Below are positions 46,801 through 59,050 of a stretch of DNA of 64,000 bases, piece by piece (within the stretch, counting starts at the first letter, position 1; each line of letters opens with the position of its first letter). Below the pieces are notes generated by a model that searched no databases, was not told the DNA's origin, and worked only from the letters and a program-made list of their open reading frames with translations. This stretch comes from Eutypa lata (Eukaryota > Ascomycota > Sordariomycetes > Xylariales > Diatrypaceae). The position numbers and the translations under genes are program-made. The stretch is from contig JAKULF010000006.1 in assembly GCA_022661535.1 (NCBI GenBank), forward strand, positions 2,785,001-2,849,000. The letters are read 5' to 3'.

Positions 46801-49699
46801 AATGGACCTTAAGGCGGGGAAGAGCGGGTGATATTGCCTTGGATAGAAAACAGCTGCTCAATATGGTGCGAGTTAAATAGTAAAGAAACTTTGCACGGGA
46901 ATACATATCAGTACATTGTCGACTTGTATTGGTGTGCTACAAAGATAAATCCGTTCTAGGGGAATACAAGTCTAGATTGGGCAGTAATACCTGACTAAGT
47001 ATTTAGCAGGATGGTGATTTTCCTGCATACGTGTACATACAAGAAGGCAGGTGTTCTGCAGGTAGGTTGGTGATGAGCAGGGTGCAGTGTTCATGTAAGG
47101 CAAGCTGCATATTGGGAGGTGATGGGATCACATTGTGTTGCTGCTGCAATAAGTGCCTTGCATCTTAAGCCATAAGGTTGATACGTCGAATTTAGTGGTT
47201 GGCCCCGGGCCAATTTACTTGAGGGGTGCGCAAAGGACAAAACAGTGTCAAGCTGAGGAAGGATAAAATTCGGTGTCTGGGTAGTCAAGAAGGCAAAACA
47301 AAAACTTGCTCAACCACCGGAACCAGCAATCAGGAAAGCCCTACTTTGTCAAGGGGTATGAATTAGAGCTCCAACAATACAAAAAAAATGCCTGAACTCA
47401 TTTTTAGTGCTTGCTACTTTCTCTTACAGTGAAGTAGAGTATGCCCTTCTGTAAACAAGAGGGCTAGGCCCCCCTTCGGGGCAGCCTAGGAGCCGGTCTC
47501 AGCACATACCAGAGGCGTAGGGCAGTGGCATCTAAAGGTGTGGTGTCTGAACTCTTTTTGCCAACCTCTCAGAAGGTACACTGTTTGGTTCTGTCACAGA
47601 GTAACCTTTTATTTAAAGATGAAGATCATGTTTCCAGTTCACATGCGCTGGATTATATTAATTTTTCATCTTCATGATTAATAATGCGTTGAATCAGGCG
47701 ACGCTTCAACTGTATAAACAACAATATTATTTATCTGTACAACTATTAGTTGTTCATTATACATGTGTTCCACCATATGTGTGTTGAGCAACAAGCTACT
47801 TTGACACCCCATACTAGGACTCTCTACATACATCTGCTAACTTTAATCTTCCCATATGAATGTCATGCTGTCATATATAGCTCCTTATATTGTAAAATTA
47901 TTATTTCTCATATCAATATGAATTTCTAACGTGAGTTTCATGCTTCCACCTGATTATTAGCTTCCGCCACATAGGTACATAGTCCATGGTTAGAAGAGCG
48001 GATAGATAGGTAGCTTAAAGCGGACCATATTAGCAAGCTCAAAAGGAGGTTATGTGTCCCCTGGGAGCATGCCTTCTGTCAAAGTAACACCAAGTAGTGT
48101 GGAAATTAGACTTAATATATCCTAAGAGTGAGAGTCACATTTGCTTGAACTTCCCATCTAAGGGATAATATGCACAACACCCTAGATTTGAATCGTAACA
48201 CTTGAGAACAACGAGGCTGCTAAGATCTTATCTCATGTCTCTAGTTGTATAAGACCCGTTGTTAACTGACAGGGCTGTGGCAGAAGCTGAAGATTCAACC
48301 CCTACTCATCTATCAGAGGGTGAATAAATCTATTATTAGGGGAAGTGACATTGCACAGGAGGCATCCAAGAGAGACTAACCAGTTGATTAGAAAGATACC
48401 GCCTAGGGTTTGTTTAATAGACACATGATGATATCTCTAACCGCATCATCTCGAAAGTCAGAAATCACCTCCCTGATTGCGGCGTTACCGAAGACAAAAA
48501 TCCCACAAGTAGACCATGTCTCTCAGTCGTACCGCCTCAACAACACGAGGATATGAGAGCATATTACATGGAGAGACTTCGACTCATAAACAACCTACCC
48601 GGAGGCTCTACTAGATAGGCAATACACGTTGTAATAATAACTCCAAGATTACAGTGCTAGCTACCAATACTACGATAATCCAAGAATATACAGAGGGGGA
48701 GGGCGTCTACAGGCTAGCTGATTAGCTAGTCAATTATCATACAACCTCACCGTAGGAGATCGCTTCGCTTAGAAGATGGAACGTAGTTATTTGTCCGCCT
48801 GCAGGAACTACTAATCCCTAACCTGTTAATATAAACCCAAAAGGAAGATTCATCGAATGGCTACTGCGACTTTCACTGCATCCACAAGTGATCCCCTATT
48901 GATGATGTCCCTCTACCGAGCAGATTCTGCATATGCGGTGAGCACTCCATTCTGACATTGTAGGTATGACGATTCTTAGAAAGGACAAAGCGAAGTGGTG
49001 AGCGGGCGTTGTTGTTGTTGTGTGAGTATCAGCTAAATAGATCCTAGAAAAGCATTGAATTGCGCCTCTGATGTTTTAATTTACGTACGTGATAATGCAT
49101 GTATCCAGGGCCATGTTGTCCCACGTGCCACAAACATCATCTTTCCTACAACGCTTCAGTAGTTAGGCCCTCTCTCGGCCGAAAGAAGTAATAAAACGGC
49201 ATAGAAGTGAAGTGAAACTGGTCTCTCATTTCCCAATTCTTCATTATTAATAGCCCAGTTTATAACCTCCCGAGAGTTGCACCAGCACACATATCAATCA
49301 GGTCATGAAGATAGATAAAAGGTTTCATAAAAGTTTGTTCACGAAGCTATAAAAAGGGGCTTCTCATATAAGTCCCGAACCCCTCATCGCACGTTGCGAA
49401 GAAAGGCATTAATTACAAATAAGTAGGCAAATATGTGTAGCGTTAAAAGGCGCGCGGTGAGCGTGGCACGAACGGCGCGGCATCAATCTATTTTCCACCC
49501 GACATAACCAAAAATATTCCAAAGATTACTCATACCTAGATACCCAACTAATCATGCCGCCGACCGCCGTTTTTGTGGGTTGAAGAAGAAAACAAAAGTG
49601 TGATCAATGCCTTGAACGCCGACCACAATGATGATGATGCCGCCGGACCGGAAAAGAAAATACTCCCCTATCTAACTACCTGCAATGCAGCGGGGTTTC
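43821..49699. other. 5.9-kb region without a supportable gene
   Basis: No family motif or intron-joined frame was found. From about 46.0 to 49.3 kb the sequence is visibly more AT-rich than on either side but keeps many CpA/TpG pairs, so it is at most lightly RIP-affected; an old, unrecognisable repeat is possible. A short snap-back sequence at 47464-47489 is listed separately. Frames at 44648-45007 (plus) and 44844-45455 (minus) overlap antisense to each other and look spurious. Confidence 0.35.
47464..47489. other. Small GC-rich hairpin in AT-rich surroundings
   Basis: CTAGGC (47464-47469) pairs with GCCTAG (47484-47489), and CCCC (47471-47474) pairs with GGGG (47478-47481) around a TTC loop, with a one-against-two base interior mismatch. 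The hairpin stands out in otherwise AT-rich DNA. It could be part of a decayed mobile element or a terminator-like RNA fold; its role is unknown. Confidence 0.4.
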
Positions 49700-51272
49700 T
49701 CACAAAGCCAGGACAGCCCCGATGACAGCCAGGAAAGCAGCGCTAAACGCGCCCTTGGACTGCAAGCTGTTCGCCGCGCCCGTATCCACAGACGGTGACG
49801 TAGTCGAGGGGGAAGCCGCAGAACCGGCACCGCTACCGCTACCGCTGCCGCTGCCACTGCCACCCGAAGCGGCCGGCGGTGCAGCCGAAGTCACATAGGT
49901 GCCGTTGTTGCCGGGGACGGGGATGACTCCCGCGGAGCCGGTGGCGCCGGGGTAGAAGGTAGACGCAGACACAGACGGAGCGACGGTGGCGGACTCCTCG
50001 AGCGAGGCCTGCGAGCTGGCGATGCCGGTCGGGCTGCCGCCCGAGTCGCCGCCCTGCGAAGCCGTCTCGGTGGCGGTCGCGTCGTCACTGGAGCCGGAGC
50101 CGGAGCCGGAGCCGGAAGATCCAGTCTCGATGGCGCCGACCTGAGTGCCGCTGCTGACCTTGCTGGTAGCGGCCGTGGCGGACGCGATGGCGGACGAGGC
50201 CGAGGCCGGCGCGTCGTCGCAGCTGAGGTCGAACAGGGGGGTCGTGCTCAGGTCGGAGCCGACGATGCCGAAGCTGGGGCTGGGCGTGTCGGGGGACGCG
50301 TCCTGCAGCGTGTACCACCAGACGTTGGTGGTGTCGAAGAGCGGGCACCCGACGTCCTTCCAGTAGGTCTCGGCGTTCTCGACGGAGGCGACGGACTGGC
50401 CGACGGTGTCGCCGCTGACGGGGTGGCCCGTCTCGGTGATCCAGACGGCCTTGCTGCCGCCGCCGGCCTGGGTGGTCTTGGCGAGGGCGTCGGAGAACAG
50501 CGCGCTGCTCTGCCCGATGGCGTTCGCCATCGTGTCCTGGAAGTACGGGTAGGCGTCCATGCCGAGCCAGTCGCAGGCGTCGATGACGGCCTGGTTGGAC
50601 CCGTTGTACCACGCGGTCCAGGTGTCGACGTGGCCGACGGGGCTGCCCTCGAGCGGCGTCCCGGCGATGGCGTCGCGCGTCTCCTGGATGTAGCGCGCGA
50701 TGGTGTCCGGCTCGGCCCCGACGTTCGACCCGGCCTGGATCCCCTGCGGCGAGTTGCGGTACAGGTCCTCCGACCCGACCGAGATCCCGTCCACGAGGCC
50801 GCCCAGGTCCGACCCGTGCGCCGCGATCGCCGCCTTCAGCGCGTTGAGCTCGTTCGCGAACGACGTGTCCCCGCCCGACGCCCAGAGGCCCAGCAGCAGC
50901 GACGTCTTCGTCTTGATGGCGGCCGGGATCGCCGAGATCGGATCACTGGCTGTTCCGCCTTGCTGGAAAACACACAGACAGTCAGTCGGTTGGTCCTGTT
51001 GAAAGGATGCTGGCCCTTTCGCCCTTTCCTTTTTTTTTTTGTTTGTTGTCACATCACTTGGGTCGGGATTGAAAAACACTTACCACCATGGTGTATAGAC
51101 GCGCACTTGTGAAGCCTGAGGTGCCCTCTAGGTTGGCAGCTGTGGTGAACTCATCCTCGAAATCGGCCTGCATCTTCGCGGCTCCAGTCGTGAAGGTGCT
51201 TCCATAGTTGAACCCCTTAACCGCGGCCGAAGCGGCCGTGGCGAGAGATAGAACGGTAGCGGCGGTACGCAT
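49700..51272 (-). CDS. GPI-anchored glucan endo-1,3-beta-glucosidase, GH17 (EglC-like)
   Basis: Two exons, complement(join(49700..50962,51084..51272)), give 483 residues. The first 17 or so form a signal peptide (ending 'TAASAA'), with mature sequence from 'VKGFNYG'. The GH17 barrel covers about 18-300. The acid/base is Glu128 in '[12 protein letters not shown]' and the nucleophile is Glu240 in 'VWITETGHP'; relatives usually have Trp where this protein has His243. '[14 protein letters not shown]' and '[18 protein letters not shown]' are strong family markers. From about 310 the protein is a Ser/Gly/Thr-rich linker that includes SG repeats and ends in a hydrophobic tail ('[15 protein letters not shown]'), the pattern of a GPI anchor. 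It should act at the cell wall, cutting or remodelling beta-1,3-glucan. GC content is very high in the coding part compared with its flanks. Confidence 0.95.
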
Positions 51273-52809
51273 GATGAGAGACGGTAGGTAATTAAGGAGT
51301 TTATCTAGTCAATTAGGTGGCAGAAGAAGCCTTGAGGTTGAGAGAACAGAATGTGTGAGTGAGAGTGCTCTTCTCAGGTAGGTAGGTAGGTGTACGACCA
51401 CTCAGATGTTGCCGAAGTAGCTAAAGAAGACCGGCAAGACAAACGAGCAAAGCAAGTTCCTATCAAGAAGCGAGAGACTTAGGACGTAGGCTAAACAAAG
51501 AGCTAAAGCAAAGTCTAGGCGGCTACCCCTTTCTTTTTTTCTTCTCTTTCTCTTAGTTTCGTTTAGCAAAAAGCGACCGATTGGTTAATTACTAGTGAAA
51601 TATGTATGTATCAAAGATCCAAAGATGACAATATACAAGGATGAGAGTATTGTATATTCAGAGCGAGGTCAGGTATTAAGAAACGAGAGTATATTCCGCG
51701 TGTGACAACGTGGATTGAATGTTTTTACAAGACCTTTAGGGTAGGAAAAGGGAGTAAGTAAACAAGTAGGAAAGAAGAAGAAAAGGATAAGAGATGAAAG
51801 AACAGATGAACCATTCTTACTAACTCGATTGTGGGCTGATGTGTAAGGGCTATTTGTGGTATGTATCTCTCTCTCTCTTCTGTCTGCTGCTTGTCTGATG
51901 ACGTTTCATTCATTCACTCACGCCTAGTAGACGCCGTGGCTTGCCTCTTTTGCATGCCCCAACTATGTAGTCTGGTAGTTTACATACTACAACGATACTA
52001 GCAGGCATCTCTTGATGGTGTGTTGAGCTCACTCATCACTCGCTAGTCATTGCCACTGCCCTGTCTTGTCTTGTTCCTGGCAGGCCTTGGTGGCAAAGGC
52101 ATCCAATAGGCGACGGCGGAAGCTCGAAGAAACAGAGTCAGTAATAATCCACAAAAAAACCACATCGTAACTTAGATCGACCCAATCAGATCGGATCGAC
52201 CAGCCCCGCGATCCCTGCAAGAGGATGAAAAAAACCAGACTCCGCTGATGTGCCGTTGTACCCACTAACAGGAATGCTTGGTTCCCCTTCCAAGCCTTCT
52301 ACTCCCTTTCCCTGATCTTGGCTGCCAAAGCCAAGTTTTCTAGCTAGCAACTCTTGACTTGCCTTGGTCTGCCAGTTCTGCCCGTGTACACGCTGATAGT
52401 ATACTACATGCATGGCAATAGGGAGGTTGCAACTATTGCCATATTGGGACTTGGGGTCGACCGTTGGAAACTGACATGTCATGATTGCTGTTTACAGGCG
52501 ACCTCGTATTCTAGAACGTAGGGAGCAATTTATGCATGCATACCAACAAACCTGCAGACCTACATACCTACACTGCTACACAATTTATGTACTATGGTTC
52601 GTATAACAAGACATGAGCATTCTATTACGAAATCGTATTCCAACTTGGGTTTTTGTGTGTGTATCTTTAATAAGCTCGAAAAAGGCACCTAAAAACAACA
52701 TATGGAAACGTTACAACAAACCGGTTCTCTCGATTTTGGGCAGCACGGGTTGGCATACATTCAACAGGTAAGGTGGGTAGTACATTCAAAACCGTTGATA
52801 GCGGCAGAC

Positions 52810-52885
<76 letters not shown>

Positions 52886-53371
52886 TGTCGGCAAGCCCCC
52901 TTTTCTCTGCATGGTACCTGCGTGAATTTCTGCCGTTCCTGCATTGGTTTGCAAAATGTGGCTTGAGGAGAAAATTTTCAAATGCGTTGGTAAATGCTGA
53001 CTGGTAGCTAGCTACATAGCTGCTAGGATAGCTAGAAGGTCTGCATACTGTCATGTCAGACCGTGCATTAAACAACACGCTGGTCGTGTTTGTTTTGTTT
53101 TCCATTCCCATTTTGGTTTTATGTTTCATTTGTTCTAGGCCCTGCTCCAACTGGAATGCAACAGAGTCAGCCCTATTTATTACTGGTGCCAGCCTTGCAC
53201 CTTGCAAAAAAGAATGGTCCCGACAGAATGGGAAAAAGGGCACAGTTGTCTCGAACGTTTGGCTTGACAAGTTACACAATTCCTGCTGGATCTTACATGT
53301 TCATTCCTTTCACAAGATCCCCCGAATACGTGACGGGAACCGAGGTCGGAGAAGCTAAGTTAGTACTTGGA
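51273..53371. other. 2.1-kb intergenic region
   Basis: The proximal part is the glucanase promoter with a CT/AG-rich leader (TAGGTAGGTAGGTAGG near 51376-51391). A long TG microsatellite (52811-52884) sits in the middle. Open frames here are produced by that repeat or lack coding signatures. Confidence 0.4.
52811..52884 (+). repeat. (TG)n microsatellite, 37 perfect units
   Basis: An uninterrupted 74-base alternating TG tract (CA on the other strand), with Z-DNA-forming potential. It produces spurious Cys-Val or His-Thr frames. It lies between the 3' end of TSC1 and the glucanase promoter. Confidence 0.95.
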
Positions 53372-56300
53372 TTACAAATAACCCCTGATTCCTCTCATGC
53401 CAGCCAACTTCTTCTCCTTTTTATCCTTATCTTCCTTCTTATCCTTCTTGTCTCTACGAAGGTTCTGCAAGCCGCCTGTGCCAAAATACTTGTTATTAGC
53501 ATACGTAAGTGTGCCATGAAGGAGTCAATCACGCAATAAGTAAAGTGGCTCCATCCATCCATCCATCCACCCATGTCATGGAGATCCAAGATTCCGGAAC
53601 GTGGATAAGCAAGGTGCATAGTGGATAGATCGTATGAAATTGGGTTAGGTAGACACTAATAATAAGATCACTCACCCCGTCCGTAATATCTATCCGCAGT
53701 GGGGCTATTCTTACCCGCCGGTGGGGTTTCGGCCCCCGATGGCGAGATGGACCGTTGCACGTAGCTGCCTGACAATCCCACCGGCTCGAGGGGCGGCGTC
53801 GCATTGTATGACGTGGCCTCGATGAACGGCTCTGGGTTGGAGTACCCGCGGTGCTTGCGACTAGGTATTCTCACGCCGCCGGCGACCTGGCTCTCTGAGT
53901 CCGTCGAATGATCGGCAGCATCTATTGCGATTACTGGGCGATGGGAATCAGACCGGGAACGGCTAGGTAATTTTGTTTGTAGCTCCATGATCGTCCCTTG
54001 CAAGGCTGTATTATCCCTCGTCAACGTGGCGATACGTTTCTTCAAATCCTGTTGCCGAGTTCGTGCGATGGCTAGAGAGCTGTTTAATTTCGACAAGATA
54101 TCTTCGTACTTGGGGCCTGAGCTGTTTTTTGCTGCATCCTGTAATTTGGCGTTGAGAATATCAATTTGGGACTGGTATGAATCGTGAACTTGGCGTAACT
54201 CGGTCTCAAAAGCTTTTAGTCTAAGGTCCAACATCTCTGCGCGGCTCTCTGCTTCTGTTGATCGCGTCATAGCAGCCCTGTGTTCCGTCTCTCTAGCCTG
54301 CAAGTTTCGCTCCGATTCTGTTAGACGTTCAACTTCGTTTCTCAGCATCTCTAGCTCGCCGACACTGCTCTCAACCGATTGCACTGGATCATCTAGAGTT
54401 AGCAATTGCTTCTCTATGGGTATTTCAGCGGGGTATGGGAGTTGTTCGGGGGTCCTCTCCTGAACATGTCCCTTTAAGCAACGTCAAGTATTAAGACTAG
54501 CCACAAAATAATGAGAAATAAACTCAGAAATTGCTTACTGTTCTGCTTCAACCCAAGCTCCCTCACTTCTGCATCACATACAAGCTGCACTAGCTTATCT
54601 ACTTCACTTCGCGTCGACTCCAGCTCGGTACGCAGCGTCGTTTCCTCGATAGCCCATTTCTTCTGGTCTTCACGTAAAGCTCTTAGCTTAGCTGTAATGT
54701 CAGCTTCCCACCTCTTAGCCAACGTACGGCTTCGTTCCGATTCTTTCTTGACTTGTAGTTCGGATTTCCTCGCCTCTTCGAAGCGTTGCTTCAGGTGTCG
54801 ATTTGCAATAATCAAGTTCTGGGTTTCCGCTTCGCTTGCTGCTTCCCGAACTTGTCTCCTTCTTAGTTCCCCCATGTGTGTGAGATGCTGCTGTTTCATG
54901 AAGCGTTCGAAAGTAAGATCGACTTGTAGAAGAAGGATCTGGCGATATAAACTCGCATATTGATCATCTGAGGCACTCTCAGCCCCAGGTTGCGGTGAAT
55001 CAGCAACCTGTAAATTTTGCTGTAGGCAGGAGTTCGGTCGCTCAGGAACGGACTCTTGGTGGCTCAGCGCCAGGGATGGGACGCTGTCGTTAGCTAAAGA
55101 TTGGCTTAATCCAGACTTAATGACCTTATTAGAGTTAAGCATGTCTTGCAAATGTGTTTGTGATCCGGACGAGCTGATCTGCTTCCTCAACATAGGGCTA
55201 TCGCCGCTGTCCCCAGATGGCCTCGAGGTTGATGGTTCTCGGAGAGATTGGTGACTACTTTGGGATGAATGACGCATCAGCGTGACAGACCTGCTTAAGA
55301 GAGCTGATGTCCCACTGTCCGCATCAGTTTCATCCGTCATGAATTCAGACGCTCCTGGCATAACATCACCGTGTATACCGTGGTCTAATGTCGGTTCCAG
55401 GTCCAGTCGCAGAGCCATGCAGTCGGCCACAACTTCTGACGGCTCGCTCTTGATCCATCTGCCAAAATCCGTCTTTTCTGAATCAATAGTCAAGGTGTAG
55501 AAGTTTTCGTGAAGTAAATGACACTGTCGAAAACGTTCTGATGCGTGTCGCATCTCCGATGGCTGGATTTCAATATCATCCGAGCCAGGTGCTTCAGCAT
55601 GACGAAGGTATCTCTGGGGCTTCCGAATGTAGTCCACAAAGTTGATGGGATAGAGCCCGTAGAGAATGGTGAAGTAGCTTAGAAGGTGTGGAATGGTCGT
55701 ATCGTCGAACCCTACAGAATAAGTGTACTTTTCCCAAGCAAGCGCTTGAGATGAAAGTCGACGCTCCTCGTGTGTATCAACAGCTAGTTGTTGTGTTGAC
55801 AACTCTCGTTCCCAAAACAGCAATCGGGCATATATATTAAACAGCGCCGGTAGGTGAGGAACGAGTGAGCTAGGCATATGAGGAAGAACCATCGTCAAAA
55901 CTGTTAAGGCTAGAGATATCACAGTCGTTGATGTATCATGTTGGAGACAGTTGAGTAGGTTACCGAATAGGGGTGTTTGCAAGATGAGGTGCAGATGAGG
56001 CGGTTGACTCTTCACAAACGCTGCTAAAAGTATTAGAATGCGTGCACGATATTCCTTCTGGACTAAGAATTTGTCAAGGAGAGCCATAAGTTCCTGCGAA
56101 AAAGCATGTGTCAGAAGCATCGTAATGTACGGAGTTGGGATGGTTTATTACCCTTGGGCGCCGTTTCCCATATAGCACCAGTGTCTCCCGAAAAAACTTC
56201 TCCTTGACTGTTCGGGTTGCATCATTATTGCGACGAATGATACCGCACTCTTCAAGCCATATTGTGATGTGGTGTTCTACCAAGAGAATAGCAGCTCTTT

Positions 56301-56881
56301 TATCTGGGATCTTGGAGTCATGAACATCGTCGGCAGTCATGGCATCTAACATCGTACCCTGACACTCAGCAGCAAGCCCTTTCTCCTGGTTGATATGATC
56401 AAGCACCGGGAGGAGCAAGTCAAACCATTGAAATATCTTGTCGGCTTTCACTACCAAAGGACGCAACCGGCGAATGATAGCCATGAAGGGTGCATATCGG
56501 ACAGGTGTTTGTATAATATCTCTATTGAATATTGACAGGAGTTCTTCATTTGCCTTATCGGCAGTGTTCCCATCGAATTTGTTTTCATGTTTCTGGATAT
56601 AGGCCTCGAGGATCTCGACAAGGTCTTGAGGAAGCGGGAGACTTGCGGTGGGGATAAAGGCTTGGATAGCTTTCGTGAGGTTCTTGAACGTCCTATATAT
56701 GAGAACATTATGATCAGTATGACAGCTTTGCAAACTTAACTAGCAGCACGAACTAGATGAAAGCACCAAGACAGTTCGCATATGGGATGAGGTAGTAGAT
56801 ATATGGGCTGATGGGTGGGAACTTGAGTGGATATTTAGGTTAGAACAACGGGTGATATTTTACTTACGGAGCTGAAGACAT
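53372..56881 (-). CDS. TSC1: Hamartin, TSC1 subunit of the tuberous sclerosis complex
   Basis: Five exons, complement(join(53372..53475,53676..54413,54539..56093,56152..56692,56868..56881)), give 983 residues. The first exon is only 14 bases ('MSSA' plus two bases); all phases agree. The N-terminal hamartin domain (PF04388) is a helical repeat: 'TFKNLTKAIQAFIPTASLPLPQDLVEILEAYIQ', 'LLVEHHITIWLEECGII', 'ARILILLAAFVKSQPPHLHLILQTPLFGNLLNCLQ' and 'FDDTTIPHLLSYFTILYGLYPINFVDYIRKPQRYLRH' are read as pieces along about 5-360. A Ser-rich region follows, then a long coiled coil (about 580-870) that would contact TSC2. The last exon encodes a Lys/Asp-rich tail ending 'GMRGIRGYL', as in other fungal TSC1 proteins. 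With TSC2 it restrains Rheb and TORC1. The acceptor of exon 4 (54414) is the least certain junction. Confidence 0.9.
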
Positions 56882-57509
56882 CGTGATTTCAGATCTCAGA
56901 TCATCAAGTCCATGTGGAATGTTGCGTCGATAGGATGTGGAGGTACTCCGTAACAGTTGATCATTCAGCTTGTGTTATAGCCCAACGGTTGTGCATATGT
57001 AATATCTAAAACAACGGAAACCTTTGTGAATATGATGATAGGTAGTTATGTGTCTGCAAAAGGTATCAATTTTATTGGGTCTACTACATAAGTATGTTGC
57101 ATCATCAGTTGAAGTAGGTAATGGTAGTTATTCCAATCATGCTTAACCACATAACCACATAAAGGTTACATAGGATGGTAACTGTGGTGAAATGTGAAAT
57201 GTGAAAAGCTCTGGTGATATTGCTCATCGTTGCAGTTTCCTCCTGGCAGGTCTGGTTAATCGAATTCAATTTAGATCAAACAAGGCATAGCATACCTAGG
57301 TAGCTCTTAATGATTGGCTGAAACCTTTCAAATCACTGGACCAGATAGCGTTTTGCTACACTAACAGCAGCTGTGAAGATTTCCATATTAAAGAGTTAAG
57401 GAGGTGGGGCATATTTCTTATCAACAACAAGGCAACATTAAATACCTGTGGGCCTTTAGGAAGGGGTCCACCAAAGGCCCTATCCACTTCGCTTCATAAA
57501 ATAAGCTAC
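56882..57509. other. TSC1 promoter and border of the AT-rich block
   Basis: About 630 bases separate the TSC1 start from the abrupt change to AT-rich DNA at about 57.51 kb. A five-codon upstream ORF lies on the TSC1 strand at 56913-56896, 14 bases before the start codon. Composition is still ordinary here and CpA/TpG are present, so RIP has apparently not spread across the promoter. Confidence 0.5.
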
Positions 57510-58199
57510 AAAACCTTAAAACAAAACAAAACTTTAAAACAACTTTTTATAATAACTATCATTAAAATACGTATTTTTTACACCTTAAATAATACTTTTA
57601 AAATAATTTTTATTTTATTTATTAATAAAATCATTTTATTTTATTTATATAATTTATTAAAATATTTAAAAATTAATTTATATTTTTTTAAAACGTAAAT
57701 TTAAATAATACGCGTTAATATATTACTTATAAAATATACGTTAAAGCTTGTAATTTTTCGTTAAAATATCGTAATTATTTTATTATAAAAAATATATTTA
57801 AATCGTTAAAAAATACTTTAAAAATTAATTTATTTATTATATATTATAAATTAAAAATATTATAATAAATAAACGTTTTATATATAATTAATAAAAAAAA
57901 ACTTATAACTTTTATTAAAAATAAAAAATAATTATTATTTACTTTTATAAAATTAATATATAAAAAAATATTATTAACGTTTTATAATATTATATTTAAT
58001 ATTATAAATTATTTATAACGTTTTTAAATATTTTTCGTAAAACTTATATATTTTTCGTAATTATTAAAATAATTTAAAAAACATTTAAAAATAAAATTAT
58101 CTTTATAATACTTTATATTTAATACGTATAAAGATTTTAAAATATAAATTAATAACGCGAAATAATTTTTTAAAATTTTTAAAAAAATTATAAAAAAAA

Positions 58200-59050
58200 G
58201 TAAAATATAAATTATTAATATTTAAAATAATAACGAAAATAATACTTTTATAAAAAGTATTAATAATAATAATAAAAAAATTATTATTATTATAAAACTT
58301 TTTAAAAAGTTTAAATTAAATAATTTTAATAATAAAAATTATATTATTATAATTAATATTTATAACGTTAATAATAAATAACTTTTTTTATATATTATAT
58401 TTAAAAATTAATTTTAAAAAAAATAAACTTTTATTAATTTTAAAAATAATACTTTTTTTATTTATTTAAAAATTATTTTTTTTAATTTAAAAATTTATAT
58501 AAATTATTTATACTTTTTTAATAAATATTTATTTAAACGATTTTTAACTTTTAAATATTTAAATTATACTTTTAAAAAATAATTTAAATATAACGTATAT
58601 AATTATATTAAAAATATAAATAATTATAAATTTAATAACTTTAATAATAAATTTAAATTTATAAAATAATAAATATAATATTTTAAAAAAATTAAACGTT
58701 TATTAATTATAAACGACTTTTTAAGTTATTTTATTATTAATATTATTAAATATTATTTATAATATAATATATAAGTTTTATTTTTATTATTATATTCGTT
58801 ATACGTTTTATAATTATAATTTTTTTTATTTTAAATTTATAAAAAAAGTTATTTAAAAAATATTATTTCGTATTATAATTTATAAAAAGATTTTTTTTAT
58901 TTATATAAACTTTATAAATAATTTTTAAAAAATATATAAAAAAAACTTTTTAAAAAAAAACGTATTTTTTAAATTTAAAAAAGTAAAAATATTTTTTTAT
59001 AAATTTAATTATATTATTTTAAATATTAAAATACGCGAATAAATACTAGT
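58200..59050 (+). mobile_element. RIP-destroyed Fot1/pogo-type DDE transposase relic
   Basis: Reading the plus strand and allowing for C-to-T and G-to-A changes, codons from 58697 follow the order of a Fot1/pogo (DDE_1, PF03184) transposase core. An 'RLLI-[D]G-x-x-SH' segment carrying the second catalytic Asp lies at about 58697-58729. About 20 codons later, at 58778-58819, comes the 'LFLPPHSSHVLQPLD' type motif, with Pro to Leu, His to Tyr and Gln to stop, exactly the changes RIP makes. After it comes a 'YKKSY' basic stretch. The boundaries given are approximate; inverted repeats and the N-terminal DNA-binding part were not identified. Confidence 0.7.

Noticed and set aside
50423..51112. 229-codon plus-strand frame
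   Set aside because: Antisense shadow of the GC-rich GH17 gene, which has the signal peptide, catalytic motifs and splice sites.
52667..53279. Cys-Val and His-Thr repeat frames around 52.8 kb
   Set aside because: Produced by the (TG)37 microsatellite.
54414..54538. Alternative TSC1 splice with donor at GTGAGG and acceptor AAAG near 54473
   Set aside because: It keeps the frame but removes a conserved ELGLKQ segment and uses a weak acceptor; the GTAAGC donor with the CCATAG acceptor fits better. It remains the least certain TSC1 junction.
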